Assembly: GCA_050251035.1 (NCBI GenBank) | Contig: JBFWNN010000031.1 | Location: 3,058 to 67,057 of the forward strand | DNA: 64,000 nt | Direction of reading: 5' to 3' | Source: Taklimakanibacter sp050251035 | Lineage (GTDB): Bacteria; Pseudomonadota; Alphaproteobacteria; Rhizobiales; Aestuariivirgaceae | Shown here: positions 16,913 through 25,125 of the stretch, in pieces | Numbering within the stretch: the stretch's first letter is position 1 | How the letters are laid out: each line of letters starts with the position of its first letter | The notes under the pieces: model-generated | What the model was told of the DNA's origin: nothing | The model's input: the letters and a program-made list of their open reading frames with translations, nothing else | The model's database searches: none | Made by a program: the position numbers and the translations under genes

Positions 16913-17968
16913 ATGACAGAAGACGTTCTCATCCGCCGCGAAGGCGCCGCCGGCCGCATCACGCTCAACCGGCCCAAGGCGCTCAACGCCCTCAACCTGC
17001 CCATGACCGACGCCATCACGGCGGCGCTCATCCAATGGCGCGATGACGACCGTATCAAGCATGTGGTCATCGACGGGGCCGGCGGGCGCGCCTTCTGCGC
17101 CGGCGGCGACATCCGGGCGGTCTATGACATCATCCCGACCGATCCCGAATACCCGCGCGCCTATTGGCGCGCCGAATACCGGCTCAATGCCATGATCGCG
17201 CGCTACGGCAAGCCCTATGTCGCGCTCATGGACGGCTTCTGCCTCGGCGGCGGCGTCGGGCTCTCGGCGCATGGCTCGCACCGCATCGTCACCGAGCGCT
17301 CAGGCATAGGGATGCCGGAGACCGCCATCGGCTTCACGCCGGATGTCGGCGGCTCATGGCTGCTGGCCCGGGCGCCCGGCCATGCGGGAGAATATATGGC
17401 GGCGACCGCCTATCGCATGAACGCGGCGGATGCGATCCATGCGGGCTTCGCCGACACCGCGATCCGGGCCGACGACATCCCCGCCTTCGTCGCGGCGCTG
17501 TGCGCGGGGTGCCAGGCGAGCGAAACGGCGCAGCGTTTCGCCACCTATCCCGGCGCCAGCGACCTCGCGGCCCGGCAAGCCGATGTCGATCTCGTCTTCG
17601 GCACCGAGACCATCCAGGAGGCAGCGCGCCGGCTCGAGGCGAAGAACGGGCCCTGGGCGGAAGAGACACTGAAGAAGATCGTCGCCCATTCGCCGATCGC
17701 GCTCGCCGCGGCGCATTATTCGGTGCGCAAGGCGCGTGGGTTCAGCAGGGTGGAGGAAAGCCTCGACCACGAATACCGCTATGCCCACCGCGCCGTCGGC
17801 CTGCATGATTTCCGCGAAGGGGTGCGGGCGCTGCTCGTCGACAAGGACGGCAAGCCGCATTGGCGCCCGGCCGGGCTCGATGATGTGCGCATCATCGACG
17901 TAGTGGCGCTGTTCGCGCCGCTCGGCAAGGATGAGCTGGGTCTGACCTCCGGGAGTGCGTCGTCATGA
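16913..17968 (+). CDS. 3-hydroxyisobutyryl-CoA hydrolase (enoyl-CoA hydratase superfamily)
   Basis: A 351-residue crotonase-fold protein with the extended C-terminal region of the HIBCH group. Key stretches are ITLNRPKALNALN, GAGGRAFCAGGDI, PYVALMDGFCLGGGVGLS and MPETAIGFTPDVGGS. The catalytic pair E136 and D144 has the 8-residue spacing seen in human HIBCH (E169/D177). It hydrolyses 3-hydroxyisobutyryl-CoA to free 3-hydroxyisobutyrate. A methacrylyl-CoA hydratase is not encoded here. The ATG at 16913 is chosen over TTG 16910. The stop overlaps the next start (ATGA). Confidence 0.9.
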   Translation: MTEDVLIRREGAAGRITLNRPKALNALNLPMTDAITAALIQWRDDDRIKHVVIDGAGGRAFCAGGDIRAVYDIIPTDPEYPRAYWRAEYRLNAMIARYGKPYVALMDGFCLGGGVGLSAHGSHRIVTERSGIGMPETAIGFTPDVGGSWLLARAPGHAGEYMAATAYRMNAADAIHAGFADTAIRADDIPAFVAALCAGCQASETAQRFATYPGASDLAARQADVDLVFGTETIQEAARRLEAKNGPWAEETLKKIVAHSPIALAAAHYSVRKARGFSRVEESLDHEYRYAHRAVGLHDFREGVRALLVDKDGKPHWRPAGLDDVRIIDVVALFAPLGKDELGLTSGSASS

Positions 17969-18849
17969 AGATCGCTTTCATCGGCCTCGGCAATATGGGT
18001 GCGCCCATGGCTGGCAATCTCGCCGCCAAGGGCTTCGCGGTCTCCGGCTTCGACATCGTCCCGGCCAATATCGAGACGGCGGCCGGGCACGGCATCGCTG
18101 CGGCGGAGAGCGCCGAAGACGTGGTCACGGACGCTGACGCCGTCATCACCATGGTGCCGGCGGGCCAGCATGTGCTGGAGCTCTACCGTGGCATCCTCAC
18201 ATCCGCGCGGCCCGGAACACTGTTCATCGACTGCTCGACCATCGACGTGGCGAGCGCCCGCGAAGCGCATGGCCTGGCGCGGACCGCGCGCATGCAGAGT
18301 CTCGACGCGCCGGTCTCGGGCGGCACGGCGGGTGCCGCCGCGGCGAGCCTCACCTTCATGGTGGGCGGCGAGACAGGCGCCTTCGCGCGCGGCCAACCCA
18401 TCCTCGCCGCCATGGGCAGGCGCATCGTCCATTGCGGTGAGGCGGGGGCAGGGCAGGCCGCCAAGATCTGCAACAACATGATCCTCGGCATATCGATGAT
18501 CGCGGTGTCGGAGGCCTTCGTGCTGGCCGAAAAGCTCGGCCTCGACGCCAAGGCGCTCTATGACGTGGCCTCGGCCGCCTCCGGCCAATGCTGGTCGCTC
18601 ACCAGCTATTGCCCGGTGCCGGGCGTCGGGCCCACATCGCCGGCCGACAACGACTACAAGCCCGGCTTCGCCGCGGCGCTCATGCTCAAAGACCTGGCCC
18701 TGGCGCAGCAGGCAGCGGTGGAAACAGGTGCCGCGACGCCGCTCGGCGCCCATGCGGAAGCGCTCTATCGCCGCTTCAGCGAAGCCGGCGGCAACACGCA
18801 GGATTTTTCCGCCATTATACGCCACCTCGCGGCGGCGACGCGGGAATAG
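17965..18849 (+). CDS. mmsB: 3-hydroxyisobutyrate dehydrogenase
   Basis: A 294-residue beta-hydroxyacid dehydrogenase. The NAD-binding motif is FIGLGNMGAPMAGNLA at residues 6-20, the substrate motif DAPVSGGTAGA at 114-124, and the catalytic K167 is in GAGQAAKICNN. The end, DYKPGFAAALMLKDLALA, is typical of MmsB. It oxidises 3-hydroxyisobutyrate to methylmalonate semialdehyde. It is translationally coupled to the hydrolase by a 4-base ATGA overlap and is the last gene of the valine-type module. The semialdehyde dehydrogenase (mmsA) is not in the window. Confidence 0.93.
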   Translation: MKIAFIGLGNMGAPMAGNLAAKGFAVSGFDIVPANIETAAGHGIAAAESAEDVVTDADAVITMVPAGQHVLELYRGILTSARPGTLFIDCSTIDVASAREAHGLARTARMQSLDAPVSGGTAGAAAASLTFMVGGETGAFARGQPILAAMGRRIVHCGEAGAGQAAKICNNMILGISMIAVSEAFVLAEKLGLDAKALYDVASAASGQCWSLTSYCPVPGVGPTSPADNDYKPGFAAALMLKDLALAQQAAVETGAATPLGAHAEALYRRFSEAGGNTQDFSAIIRHLAAATRE

Positions 18850-18876
18850 CAGGCTTCCTTCTAAGACGGTTTGGAC

Positions 18877-19485
18877 TCACGCGTTCCAGCTCGGGCGCTG
18901 GCGCAGGCGCTGGTTCCAGCGCTGCACATGAGCCAAATCGCCCGGGACCTCGAAGCCGAAGACCTCCGACAGCCACAGCGTGACCATGCCGGAGATGTCG
19001 GCCATGGAGAATTCCTCGCCCGCGAGGAAAGAACGGCCATCGCTCATCTCGCGGTCGAGCCAGGCCCATTTCCCGGGAATCGCTTGCTTCTGCGCGGCGG
19101 CGAATTCCGGCACCTGGGTCAGGCGCTCCTTGAAGAACTCGTCGGTGTGCAAGGTCACATTGCCGATGGTGGCGAAGACCTCGTTCTCCATGCGCCGGTT
19201 CCACATGTCGATCAGGCCGATGCTCGCCGCATCCGATCCGAACAAGGACGGTGTGGGATGGATGGCCTCCAGATAACGGCAGATGGCGACACTTTCGGTG
19301 ATGACGGTACCGTCGTCGAGAACGAGCACCGGCACCTGGCCCAGCGAGTTGAGCTTCAGGAATTCGGGTGCCTTGTGCTCGCGCTTGCCGTAGTCGAGCT
19401 CGGTGAGCGGCAGCGTGACGCCCTTCTCGGCCAGGAAGATGCGCACGCGATAGGAATTGGGGCCGGGGGCGACATAGAGCTTCAT
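18877..19485 (-). CDS. glutathione S-transferase family protein
   Basis: A 202-residue protein with an N-terminal thioredoxin-like GST domain (MKLYVAPGPNSYRVRIFLAEKG..., LNSLGQVPVLVLDDG, ITESVAICRYLE) and an all-helical C-terminal domain (FLAGEEFSMADISGMVTLW). The ESxAI glutathione-binding motif is present. The N-terminal Ser/Tyr of SYRVRIF could be the catalytic residue. AGAGGAGAA precedes the ATG. It is divergent from an HxlR repressor with a repeated palindromic operator between them, so it is probably controlled by that repressor in response to an electrophile. Confidence 0.88.
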   Translation of the reverse strand: MKLYVAPGPNSYRVRIFLAEKGVTLPLTELDYGKREHKAPEFLKLNSLGQVPVLVLDDGTVITESVAICRYLEAIHPTPSLFGSDAASIGLIDMWNRRMENEVFATIGNVTLHTDEFFKERLTQVPEFAAAQKQAIPGKWAWLDREMSDGRSFLAGEEFSMADISGMVTLWLSEVFGFEVPGDLAHVQRWNQRLRQRPSWNA

Positions 19486-19499
19486 GCTCGTTCTCCTCT

Positions 19500-19525
19500 A
19501 ACTAGTTGTTATTTGCAACTAGTTG
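19500..19525. promoter_or_regulatory. candidate HxlR operator, two palindromic boxes
   Basis: AACTAGTTG occurs at 19500-19508 and again at 19517-19525 (CAACTAGTTG, a perfect palindrome at 19516-19525). The two copies are 17 bases apart. They lie just upstream of the GST start (19485, minus strand) and ~50 bases before the HxlR start, as expected for an autoregulated divergent HxlR target. Binding is inferred, not shown. Confidence 0.6.
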
Positions 19526-19576
19526 TAAGATACTTTAACCGATGCGATAATGCAACCAGTTTCTTGGAGATTTTTC

Positions 19577-20092
19577 ATGAACGATGCGCATCGCTCGGGC
19601 TGTCCCATCAATCTCAGCCTCGAGATCCTGGGCGACAAATGGAGCCTGATCATCATCAGGGACATCGTCTTCGGCAATAAGCGCCACTTCCGCGAATTGC
19701 TCACCCAGTCCTTGGAAGGCATCGCCTCCAACATCCTCGCCGACCGGCTGAAGAAGCTGCTCGAAGAGGGCATCCTGTCGAAAGCGGACGATCCGAGCCA
19801 CAAGCAGAAAGCCGTCTACAGCCTGACCGAGAAGGGCATCGACCTCGTGCCGGTGCTGGCGCAGATGGCGGTGTGGGGCCGCAAATACCTGCCGGTCAGC
19901 GAAGAGCTCGGTATCAGGGCGCAAGTGCTGGAAGAGGGCGGCCCGGCTCTGTGGCGGGACTTCGCCGACGAGTTGCGCGAGCTGCATCTGGGCCGGCCTC
20001 CCGACAAGAAGCGCCGCGGCCCGTCGGCCACGGAACGGTTGCGCGCCGCCTATGAGGACGTGGTCGCGAAGAAGAAGGCCGCCCGATCATGA
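19577..20092 (+). CDS. HxlR-family transcriptional regulator
   Basis: A 171-residue winged-helix protein starting at the ATG 19577 after TTGGAGA. The family signature CPINLSLEILGDKWSLIIIRDI, then RHFRELLTQSLEGIASNILADRLKKL (recognition helix) and YSLTEKG are complete. HxlR regulators often sense electrophiles through the N-terminal cysteine, present here in SGCPIN. A charged C-terminal extension (~residues 125-171) goes beyond the core. Its last six bases overlap the stop of the convergent efflux-pump gene in TCATGA. Confidence 0.9.
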   Translation: MNDAHRSGCPINLSLEILGDKWSLIIIRDIVFGNKRHFRELLTQSLEGIASNILADRLKKLLEEGILSKADDPSHKQKAVYSLTEKGIDLVPVLAQMAVWGRKYLPVSEELGIRAQVLEEGGPALWRDFADELRELHLGRPPDKKRRGPSATERLRAAYEDVVAKKKAARS

Positions 20093-21622
20093 GGCATGCG
20101 CGGCCGGGCTGGCGCGCCGCAGCATGAGGACGGCGAGCCCGGCCGCCACCACCGCGATCGCCGCGCTGATGATCGCCGTCGTCGCCAAGGCGTCGGTGAA
20201 GACGAGGCGCGCGGTGGCGAGCATGGCGGCGCCGGCCTCAGCCGGAAGGTCGCCCGCCACGGCGACGGCGCCGCCCAGCGTGCCGAGCGCCGCTTCCGCC
20301 GCATCGGTCGGGGTGCCCAGGGGGATGGCCCCCGTCATGCCGCCGCGATAGATGGCGGTCATGATGCTGCCGAGGAGCGCAATGCCGAGCGCGCCGCCGA
20401 CCTCGGCGCTGGTCTCCGAGATCGCCGCGGCGGCGCCGGCGCGTTCAGGTGGTGCCGCATTCACGACGAAATCGGTCGCCAGCGTGAAGACCGGCGCCAG
20501 GCCCAGCGACAGAATGACGAAGCCGGCCACCAGCCAGGCAAAGCCGTGCTCGGTGCCGATCAGCGACAGCATGAGGCAGGCGGCCGCCGCGACCGTGAGT
20601 CCGCCCGTCATCACATATGCCGGATGCAGCCTGCGCACGAAGCGCGGCGCCAGCATCGAGCTCAGCATGAAGGCGAGGCCGGACGGCGCCGTCCACAGGC
20701 CGGCTTCGAGCGGGCTCATGCCGAGGACGAGCTGCAGATATTGCGAGATGAACAGGAAGAAGCCGAAGGCGACGAGCACGCCCAGCATATAGACGGCGAG
20801 CGAGGCGCTGAAGGCCGGGTTGCGGAAGAGCGTCAGGTCGATGAGCGGATCGGCGAGCTGGCGCTGGCGGTGGGCGAAGGCCAAGGCCAGTACGACGCCG
20901 ATCAGCACCGACAGGACCGGCCGCCAGCCCGCGCCATATTCGGCGAACTGCTTCAGCCCGTAAATGACGGCGAGCACGGCGACGAGCGACAAGGCCGCGC
21001 TCAGGAGGTCGAGCCGGGTCGCCGCCGGATCGCGGAACTCGGGCAGCAGGATCGGCGCCAGGACGAGCAGCAGGACCATGATCGGCACGTTCACGAGGAA
21101 GACCGATCCCCACCAGAAATGCTCGAGCAGGACGCCACCGAAGAGCGGGCCGACCACGCCGCCGATCGAATAGCTCGCGACCCAGATGCCGATGGCGGTG
21201 GTGCGCTCCGCCGGATCGTGGAACATGTTGCGGATGAGCGAGAGCGTCGAGGGCGCGAGCGTGGCGCCGGCGACGCCGAGGACGGCGCGCGCCGCGATCA
21301 GCATCGGGGCGGTGGTGGCGAAGGCGGCGAAGATCGAGGCGAGGCCGAAGGCCAGGGCGCCGATCATCAGCAATTTGCGCCGGCCGATGCGGTCGCCGAG
21401 ATTGCCCATGATGATGAGCGAGCCGGCGACGAAGAAGCCGTAGATGTCGATGATCCACAGGAGCTGCGAGGCGGAGGGCTTCAGCTGCTCGCTCAATTGC
21501 GGCACCGCCAGGTTGAGGACCATGAGGTCCATCGAATAGATCAGGCAGGGGAGCGCGATGACCGCGAGGCCGATCCATTCGCGGCTGCCGGCCTTGGGTG
21601 GCGCTTCGGAGGTGGTGGTCAT
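20087..21622 (-). CDS. MFS multidrug efflux transporter, DHA2 (14-helix) family
   Basis: A 511-residue membrane protein with about 14 hydrophobic helices. Motif A is GNLGDRIGRRKLLMIG, and the motif-C-like helix is VLGVAGATLAPSTLSLIRNMF, as in QacA/SmvA/EmrB-type drug:H+ antiporters. It begins with SREWIGLAVIALPCLIYSMDLMVLNLAVP. It probably exports cationic or hydrophobic drugs. AAGGTAGGGA precedes the ATG. It is the last gene of a minus-strand run from the ECF sigma factor region and converges on hxlR. Confidence 0.9.
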   Translation of the reverse strand: MTTTSEAPPKAGSREWIGLAVIALPCLIYSMDLMVLNLAVPQLSEQLKPSASQLLWIIDIYGFFVAGSLIIMGNLGDRIGRRKLLMIGALAFGLASIFAAFATTAPMLIAARAVLGVAGATLAPSTLSLIRNMFHDPAERTTAIGIWVASYSIGGVVGPLFGGVLLEHFWWGSVFLVNVPIMVLLLVLAPILLPEFRDPAATRLDLLSAALSLVAVLAVIYGLKQFAEYGAGWRPVLSVLIGVVLALAFAHRQRQLADPLIDLTLFRNPAFSASLAVYMLGVLVAFGFFLFISQYLQLVLGMSPLEAGLWTAPSGLAFMLSSMLAPRFVRRLHPAYVMTGGLTVAAAACLMLSLIGTEHGFAWLVAGFVILSLGLAPVFTLATDFVVNAAPPERAGAAAAISETSAEVGGALGIALLGSIMTAIYRGGMTGAIPLGTPTDAAEAALGTLGGAVAVAGDLPAEAGAAMLATARLVFTDALATTAIISAAIAVVAAGLAVLMLRRASPAAHAS

Positions 21623-21664
21623 GTCCCTACCTTGTCATAGCGTGATGGTGATACCTGTCAGGAG

Positions 21665-22456
21665 CTAGTCGAGGAGCGCCCCGCAGGTGAGATTGGCGAC
21701 GGTGCCGGTCATGGCGCCGGCCTTGTCCGAGGCCATGAAGGCGGCCGTGCTCGCCACCTCGTCCAGCGTCGGATAGCGCTTGAGCAAGGTCTCGGCGGGG
21801 CCCGAGAGCATCGCCTCGACCGTCGTTCCGGCCTTGTCGGCGGACGGCTGGAACACCGCGCGCGCATGCGAGCCCTCGGCCAGCGCCTGCGGCAAGGCAT
21901 GCGGCCTCAGGCAGATCACGCGGATGCCGGAGGGCGCCAGCTCACAGGCGAGCAGGCGCGAGAAGCCTTCGATCGCGGCGCAGGCGACGCCGAAGCCGAT
22001 ATAGCCGACCCCGGGCAGGTTTCCGCCGGGCGTGGAGAGCGTCAGGATGACGCCAGATTTGCGTTTCGCCATGTGCCAGGCCACCGCCTTGGCGGTGATG
22101 AAATGCGCCTGGGCATAGGCGATGATCGGGAAGGCATAGTCGTCGAGCGCGAGCTCGGCGAAGGGCGTGCCCTGGACGTGGAACAGCCCGATCGCATTGA
22201 GCGCGATGTCGATGCCGCCGGTCTTGGCCGCGACCAGGTCGGCATGCGCCTTGACCGCTTCCTCGTCGAAGGCGTCGATCTCGGTGACCTCGACCGCGCC
22301 GCCCTCTCTCGTTATGTCGGCCGCGACCCGCGCCAGCCTGCTCAAGGTGCGGCCGGCGAGGAATATTCTGGCGCCCTCGCGGGCGAAGGCGCGCGCCACT
22401 GCGCCGCCAATGGCGCCACCGCCGCCATAGACGATGGCGGTCTTGTTCGCGAGCAT
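21665..22456 (-). CDS. SDR-fold protein with degenerate catalytic motif
   Basis: A 263-residue short-chain dehydrogenase/reductase-like protein. The start is at ATG 22456 after GAGGAG; an upstream in-frame ATG lacks one. The Rossmann glycine motif is YGGGGAIGGAVA (normally TGxxxGIG), and NAIG and the serine in LTLSTPGG (S141) are kept. The catalytic YxxxK, however, aligns to F155-x-x-x-C159 in GFGVACAAIEGFSR, so both active-site residues appear to be replaced. It may bind NAD(P) without normal oxidoreductase activity, or use another residue (Y152 is close). It is 42 bases from the efflux pump and 10 from the DUF1428 gene. Confidence 0.8.
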   Translation of the reverse strand: MLANKTAIVYGGGGAIGGAVARAFAREGARIFLAGRTLSRLARVAADITREGGAVEVTEIDAFDEEAVKAHADLVAAKTGGIDIALNAIGLFHVQGTPFAELALDDYAFPIIAYAQAHFITAKAVAWHMAKRKSGVILTLSTPGGNLPGVGYIGFGVACAAIEGFSRLLACELAPSGIRVICLRPHALPQALAEGSHARAVFQPSADKAGTTVEAMLSGPAETLLKRYPTLDEVASTAAFMASDKAGAMTGTVANLTCGALLD

Positions 22457-22466
22457 GAAGAACTCC

Positions 22467-22823
22467 TCAGATGTCGACGATGACCTTGAAGCCGCCATAG
22501 ATCATGCGTTTGCTGTCGAAGGGACTGTTCTCCGGACCCATCGCGCCGAGGCGCGGATCGGCCATCACCTTCTTGTTGATGCGATCGCGGGCGGCCCGCG
22601 ACTTGTAGGTGATCCAGGCGAAGATCACGGTCTCGTTCGGCTTCCGCTTCACGCTGCGCGGAAAGGACGTGATCTTGCCCATGGGCACGTCGTCGGCGAC
22701 GCACTCCTTGTAGTCGAGCGCGCCATACTCGCGCCAGATCTTGCCGGCGAGCTTCGCCAGCTTCTTGTATTTGTCGAGATTCTTCTTCGGAACAGCGACG
22801 ATGAAGCCATCGACATAAGCCAT
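22467..22823 (-). CDS. DUF1428 (YbaA-like) protein
   Basis: A 118-residue cytosolic protein starting at MAYVDGFIVAVPKKNLDKY (ATG 22823, AAGGAGA ahead of it). DUF1428 motifs include WREYGALDYKECVADD, ETVIFAWITYKSRAARD and the closing MIYGGFKVIVD. The fold is a dimeric ferredoxin-like alpha/beta domain, like the YCII-related proteins coded upstream. Biochemical role unknown. It lies between the ECF sigma gene and the SDR gene in the same operon. Confidence 0.85.
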   Translation of the reverse strand: MAYVDGFIVAVPKKNLDKYKKLAKLAGKIWREYGALDYKECVADDVPMGKITSFPRSVKRKPNETVIFAWITYKSRAARDRINKKVMADPRLGAMGPENSPFDSKRMIYGGFKVIVDI

Positions 22824-22851
22824 GATGAGTCTCCTTGAGTTGCAGAAAAGA

Positions 22852-24108
22852 CTATTGACGGCAGGCTGCCGCACGCTCGAGCAGCAAGGATTTTTCGCGG
22901 GCGTTCTGCGTCAGGTCCGCGGCGCGGCGGAATTCCACTTCGGCTTCGCCCAGGCGGCCGAGCTTGACGAGAAAGTCGCCCCTGACGCTGGGCAGCAGAT
23001 AATAGGTTTTGAGCGCCGCCTCGCCCAGCAAGGGATCGACGAGGTCGAGCCCGGCCTGCGGACCCTTCACCATTGCATGCGCGACGGCGCGGTTGAGCTC
23101 GACGACCGGCGATCCCGCGCGGGCCGCCAGCGCATCGTAGAGGGCCGCGATCCGCGCCCAGTCGGTCCGCGCCGCCTCGGTCGCGCGCGCGTGACAGGCG
23201 GCGATCGCCGCCTGGAGACCATAGGGTCCGAGCATGGGGCGCAAGGCTTCGGCGCGCGCCAGCGCCGCCAGGCCGCGGCGGATGAGAAGCTGGTCCCACA
23301 AGGAGCGATCCTGATCGAGAAGCAGGATCGGCTCGCCTGCGGGGCCGGTCCGGGCCGCGATGCGCGAGGCCTGGATCTCCATCAGCGCCGTCAGCCCGAA
23401 GACCTCCGCTTCCGCCGGCATCAGGCCGCACAGGATGCGGCCCAGCCGCATGGCCTCCTCGCACAGCTGCGGACGCATCCAGTCGTCGCCCTGGGTCGCC
23501 GAATATCCCTCGTTGAAGGTGAGATAGATGACCTCGAGAACCGAGGCGAGCCGCGCCACGAGCTCGGGCCCGCGCGGGATCTCGAAAGGAATGCGCTTCT
23601 CCGCCAAAGTGCGCTTGGCGCGCACGATGCGCTGCGCGATCGTCGGCTCCGCCAGCAGGAAGCCCTTCGCGATCTCCTCGGTGGTGAGGCCGGAGATGAG
23701 GCGCAAGGTCAAGGCGGTGCGCGCATCGGTCGGGAGCACCGGATGGCAGGAGACGAAGATCAGCCGCAACAGGTCGTCGCCCACCGGATCGTCGAGCGCT
23801 TCCTCCAGCGCCGCGAGCGCGGTTTCCTGTTCGGCATCGCGCTCGCGCCCAATCTCGGCATGCTTGCCTTCGGCCAGCTTCGCCTTGCGCGCTCGGTCGA
23901 TGGCGCGGTTCCTGGCCGTGGTCATCAGCCAGGCGCCGGGCTTGTCGGGAATGCCGGTCTTCGGCCATTGCTCGAGAGCGAGCAGCAAGGCGTCCTGGGC
24001 CAGCTCTTCCGCCTGGCTCAAGTCGCGCGTGAAGCGGGCGAGACTCGCAATGAGCTTCGCCTGCTCGATCCGCCAGACGGCGTCGATTGCCTGATGGGCC
24101 CCGGACAT
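22852..24108 (-). CDS. ECF sigma factor of group ECF42 with C-terminal TPR-like extension
   Basis: A 418-residue protein. Residues ~5-180 contain sigma2 (RFTRDLSQAEELAQDALLLALEQWP, NRAIDRARK) and sigma4 (LTLRLISGLTTEEIAKGFLLAEPTIAQRIVRAKR). The long C-terminal part (~185-418) begins with VLEVIYLTFNEGYSAT and ends in TPR-like helices, as in the ECF42 group. That group needs this extension for activity and sits next to DGPF/YCII-family genes rather than an anti-sigma factor. Two such genes lie directly upstream in the operon, which supports the assignment. No anti-sigma gene is seen. Confidence 0.9.
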   Translation of the reverse strand: MSGAHQAIDAVWRIEQAKLIASLARFTRDLSQAEELAQDALLLALEQWPKTGIPDKPGAWLMTTARNRAIDRARKAKLAEGKHAEIGRERDAEQETALAALEEALDDPVGDDLLRLIFVSCHPVLPTDARTALTLRLISGLTTEEIAKGFLLAEPTIAQRIVRAKRTLAEKRIPFEIPRGPELVARLASVLEVIYLTFNEGYSATQGDDWMRPQLCEEAMRLGRILCGLMPAEAEVFGLTALMEIQASRIAARTGPAGEPILLLDQDRSLWDQLLIRRGLAALARAEALRPMLGPYGLQAAIAACHARATEAARTDWARIAALYDALAARAGSPVVELNRAVAHAMVKGPQAGLDLVDPLLGEAALKTYYLLPSVRGDFLVKLGRLGEAEVEFRRAADLTQNAREKSLLLERAAACRQ

Positions 24109-24215
24109 GATGTCCGATCACACCATCTTCGCTCATCTGCCGCAAGGTCTCGCGCCGCATGCCATCCTCGAAGGTGAGGGCCCGCGACAGACTTGTGTCG
24201 CGGGCCGGTTTCCGT

Positions 24216-24641
24216 TTACGTCCTGGAGAGCTTCTTGGTTTCCGCCATGATGCGCTCCTCCTGAGCGCGCAGCTCGGGCGTGAAGGCTTCGCCGAAATCC
24301 TCCGCTTCGAAGACCGGGCGGATCTCGAGCACGTCGCCGTCCTGCATCGGGCAGCGCTTGACCCAGTCGAGGGCTTCCGCCATCGACTTCACCTGCCAGA
24401 TCCAGAAGCCGGCAACGAGCTCCTTGCTCTCGGCGAAGGGACCGTCGATGACGCGCGGCTCCTTGTCGGAGAAGCGCACGCGCTTGCCCTTGGAGGAGGG
24501 ATGCAGCCCTTCGCCCGCCAGCATGATACCGGCCTTGACCAGCTCTTCATTGTAATTGCCCATCGCCGCCAGGAGCTCGGTCGAGGGCATGACGCCCGCT
24601 TCCGTGTCCTTGTCGGCTCTCACGAACACTACGACTTTCAT
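24216..24641 (-). CDS. YCII-related DGPF-motif protein, ECF42 partner
   Basis: A 141-residue YCII-fold protein with the DGPF motif at residues 66-69 in RVIDGPFAESKELVAGFWIW. The conserved opening is MKVVVFVRADKDTEAGVMP. DGPF proteins are the usual genomic neighbours and presumed targets of ECF42 sigma factors. Their biochemical role is unsettled. GAGGAGG lies before the ATG. It shares its layout, including motif position, with the copy at 25126-25539, suggesting a local duplication. Confidence 0.88.
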   Translation of the reverse strand: MKVVVFVRADKDTEAGVMPSTELLAAMGNYNEELVKAGIMLAGEGLHPSSKGKRVRFSDKEPRVIDGPFAESKELVAGFWIWQVKSMAEALDWVKRCPMQDGDVLEIRPVFEAEDFGEAFTPELRAQEERIMAETKKLSRT

Positions 24642-24651
24642 GATGGCCTCC

Positions 24652-25092
24652 TCACGGCGCCTCGGGCGCCACGACCATCCAGCTCACCCCGAACTTGTCG
24701 GCGAGCACGCCAAAGCTCGTGGCGAAGAAGGTCTTGATCAGGGGCTGCTGGACCTGGCCGCCGGCGGCGAGGCCCTCGAAGATCCGCTTGGCCTCGGTGT
24801 CGTCCTTGGCCTGGATGGCGAGCGAGATGCCGCCGAAACTGGCCTTGCCCGAGCAGAAGCCGTCGGAGGCCATGATCAGCGATTCGCCGATCTTGAATTC
24901 CGAATGCATGATCTTCTCGCCGGCATCGGCCGGAGGCCCGCCCATGTCGCCGCAGCCTTGGTCGGCGGGGTCCATGGGGGGCGCCTCCTTGAAGCGCATC
25001 TTCACATTCACCTGGGCGCCTACCGCCTTGGTGTAGAAATCGAGAGCCTCTTCGGCCCGGCCCTCGAACGACAGATAGGGTTGAACACGCAT
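24652..25092 (-). CDS. VOC-superfamily (PhnB-like) protein
   Basis: A 146-residue protein of the glyoxalase/bleomycin-resistance (VOC) fold, PhnB/3-demethylubiquinone methyltransferase-like subgroup: PYLSFEGRAEEALDFYTKAVGAQV, IMHSEFKIGESLIMASD and FGVLADKFGVSWMVV. Members are metal-dependent or degenerate; the function of this one is unknown. AGAGGAG lies ahead of the ATG. It sits between the two DGPF genes, with gaps of 10 and 33 bases. Confidence 0.85.
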   Translation of the reverse strand: MRVQPYLSFEGRAEEALDFYTKAVGAQVNVKMRFKEAPPMDPADQGCGDMGGPPADAGEKIMHSEFKIGESLIMASDGFCSGKASFGGISLAIQAKDDTEAKRIFEGLAAGGQVQQPLIKTFFATSFGVLADKFGVSWMVVAPEAP

Positions 25093-25125
25093 GGTCTCAC
25101 TCCTCTTTGGTTGATCTGGGGGAAC

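Noticed and set aside
20096..21640. 514-codon plus-strand frame opposite the MFS transporter
   Set aside because: Strongly Arg/Glu/Asp/His-biased shadow of a membrane protein gene; no function can be read from it.
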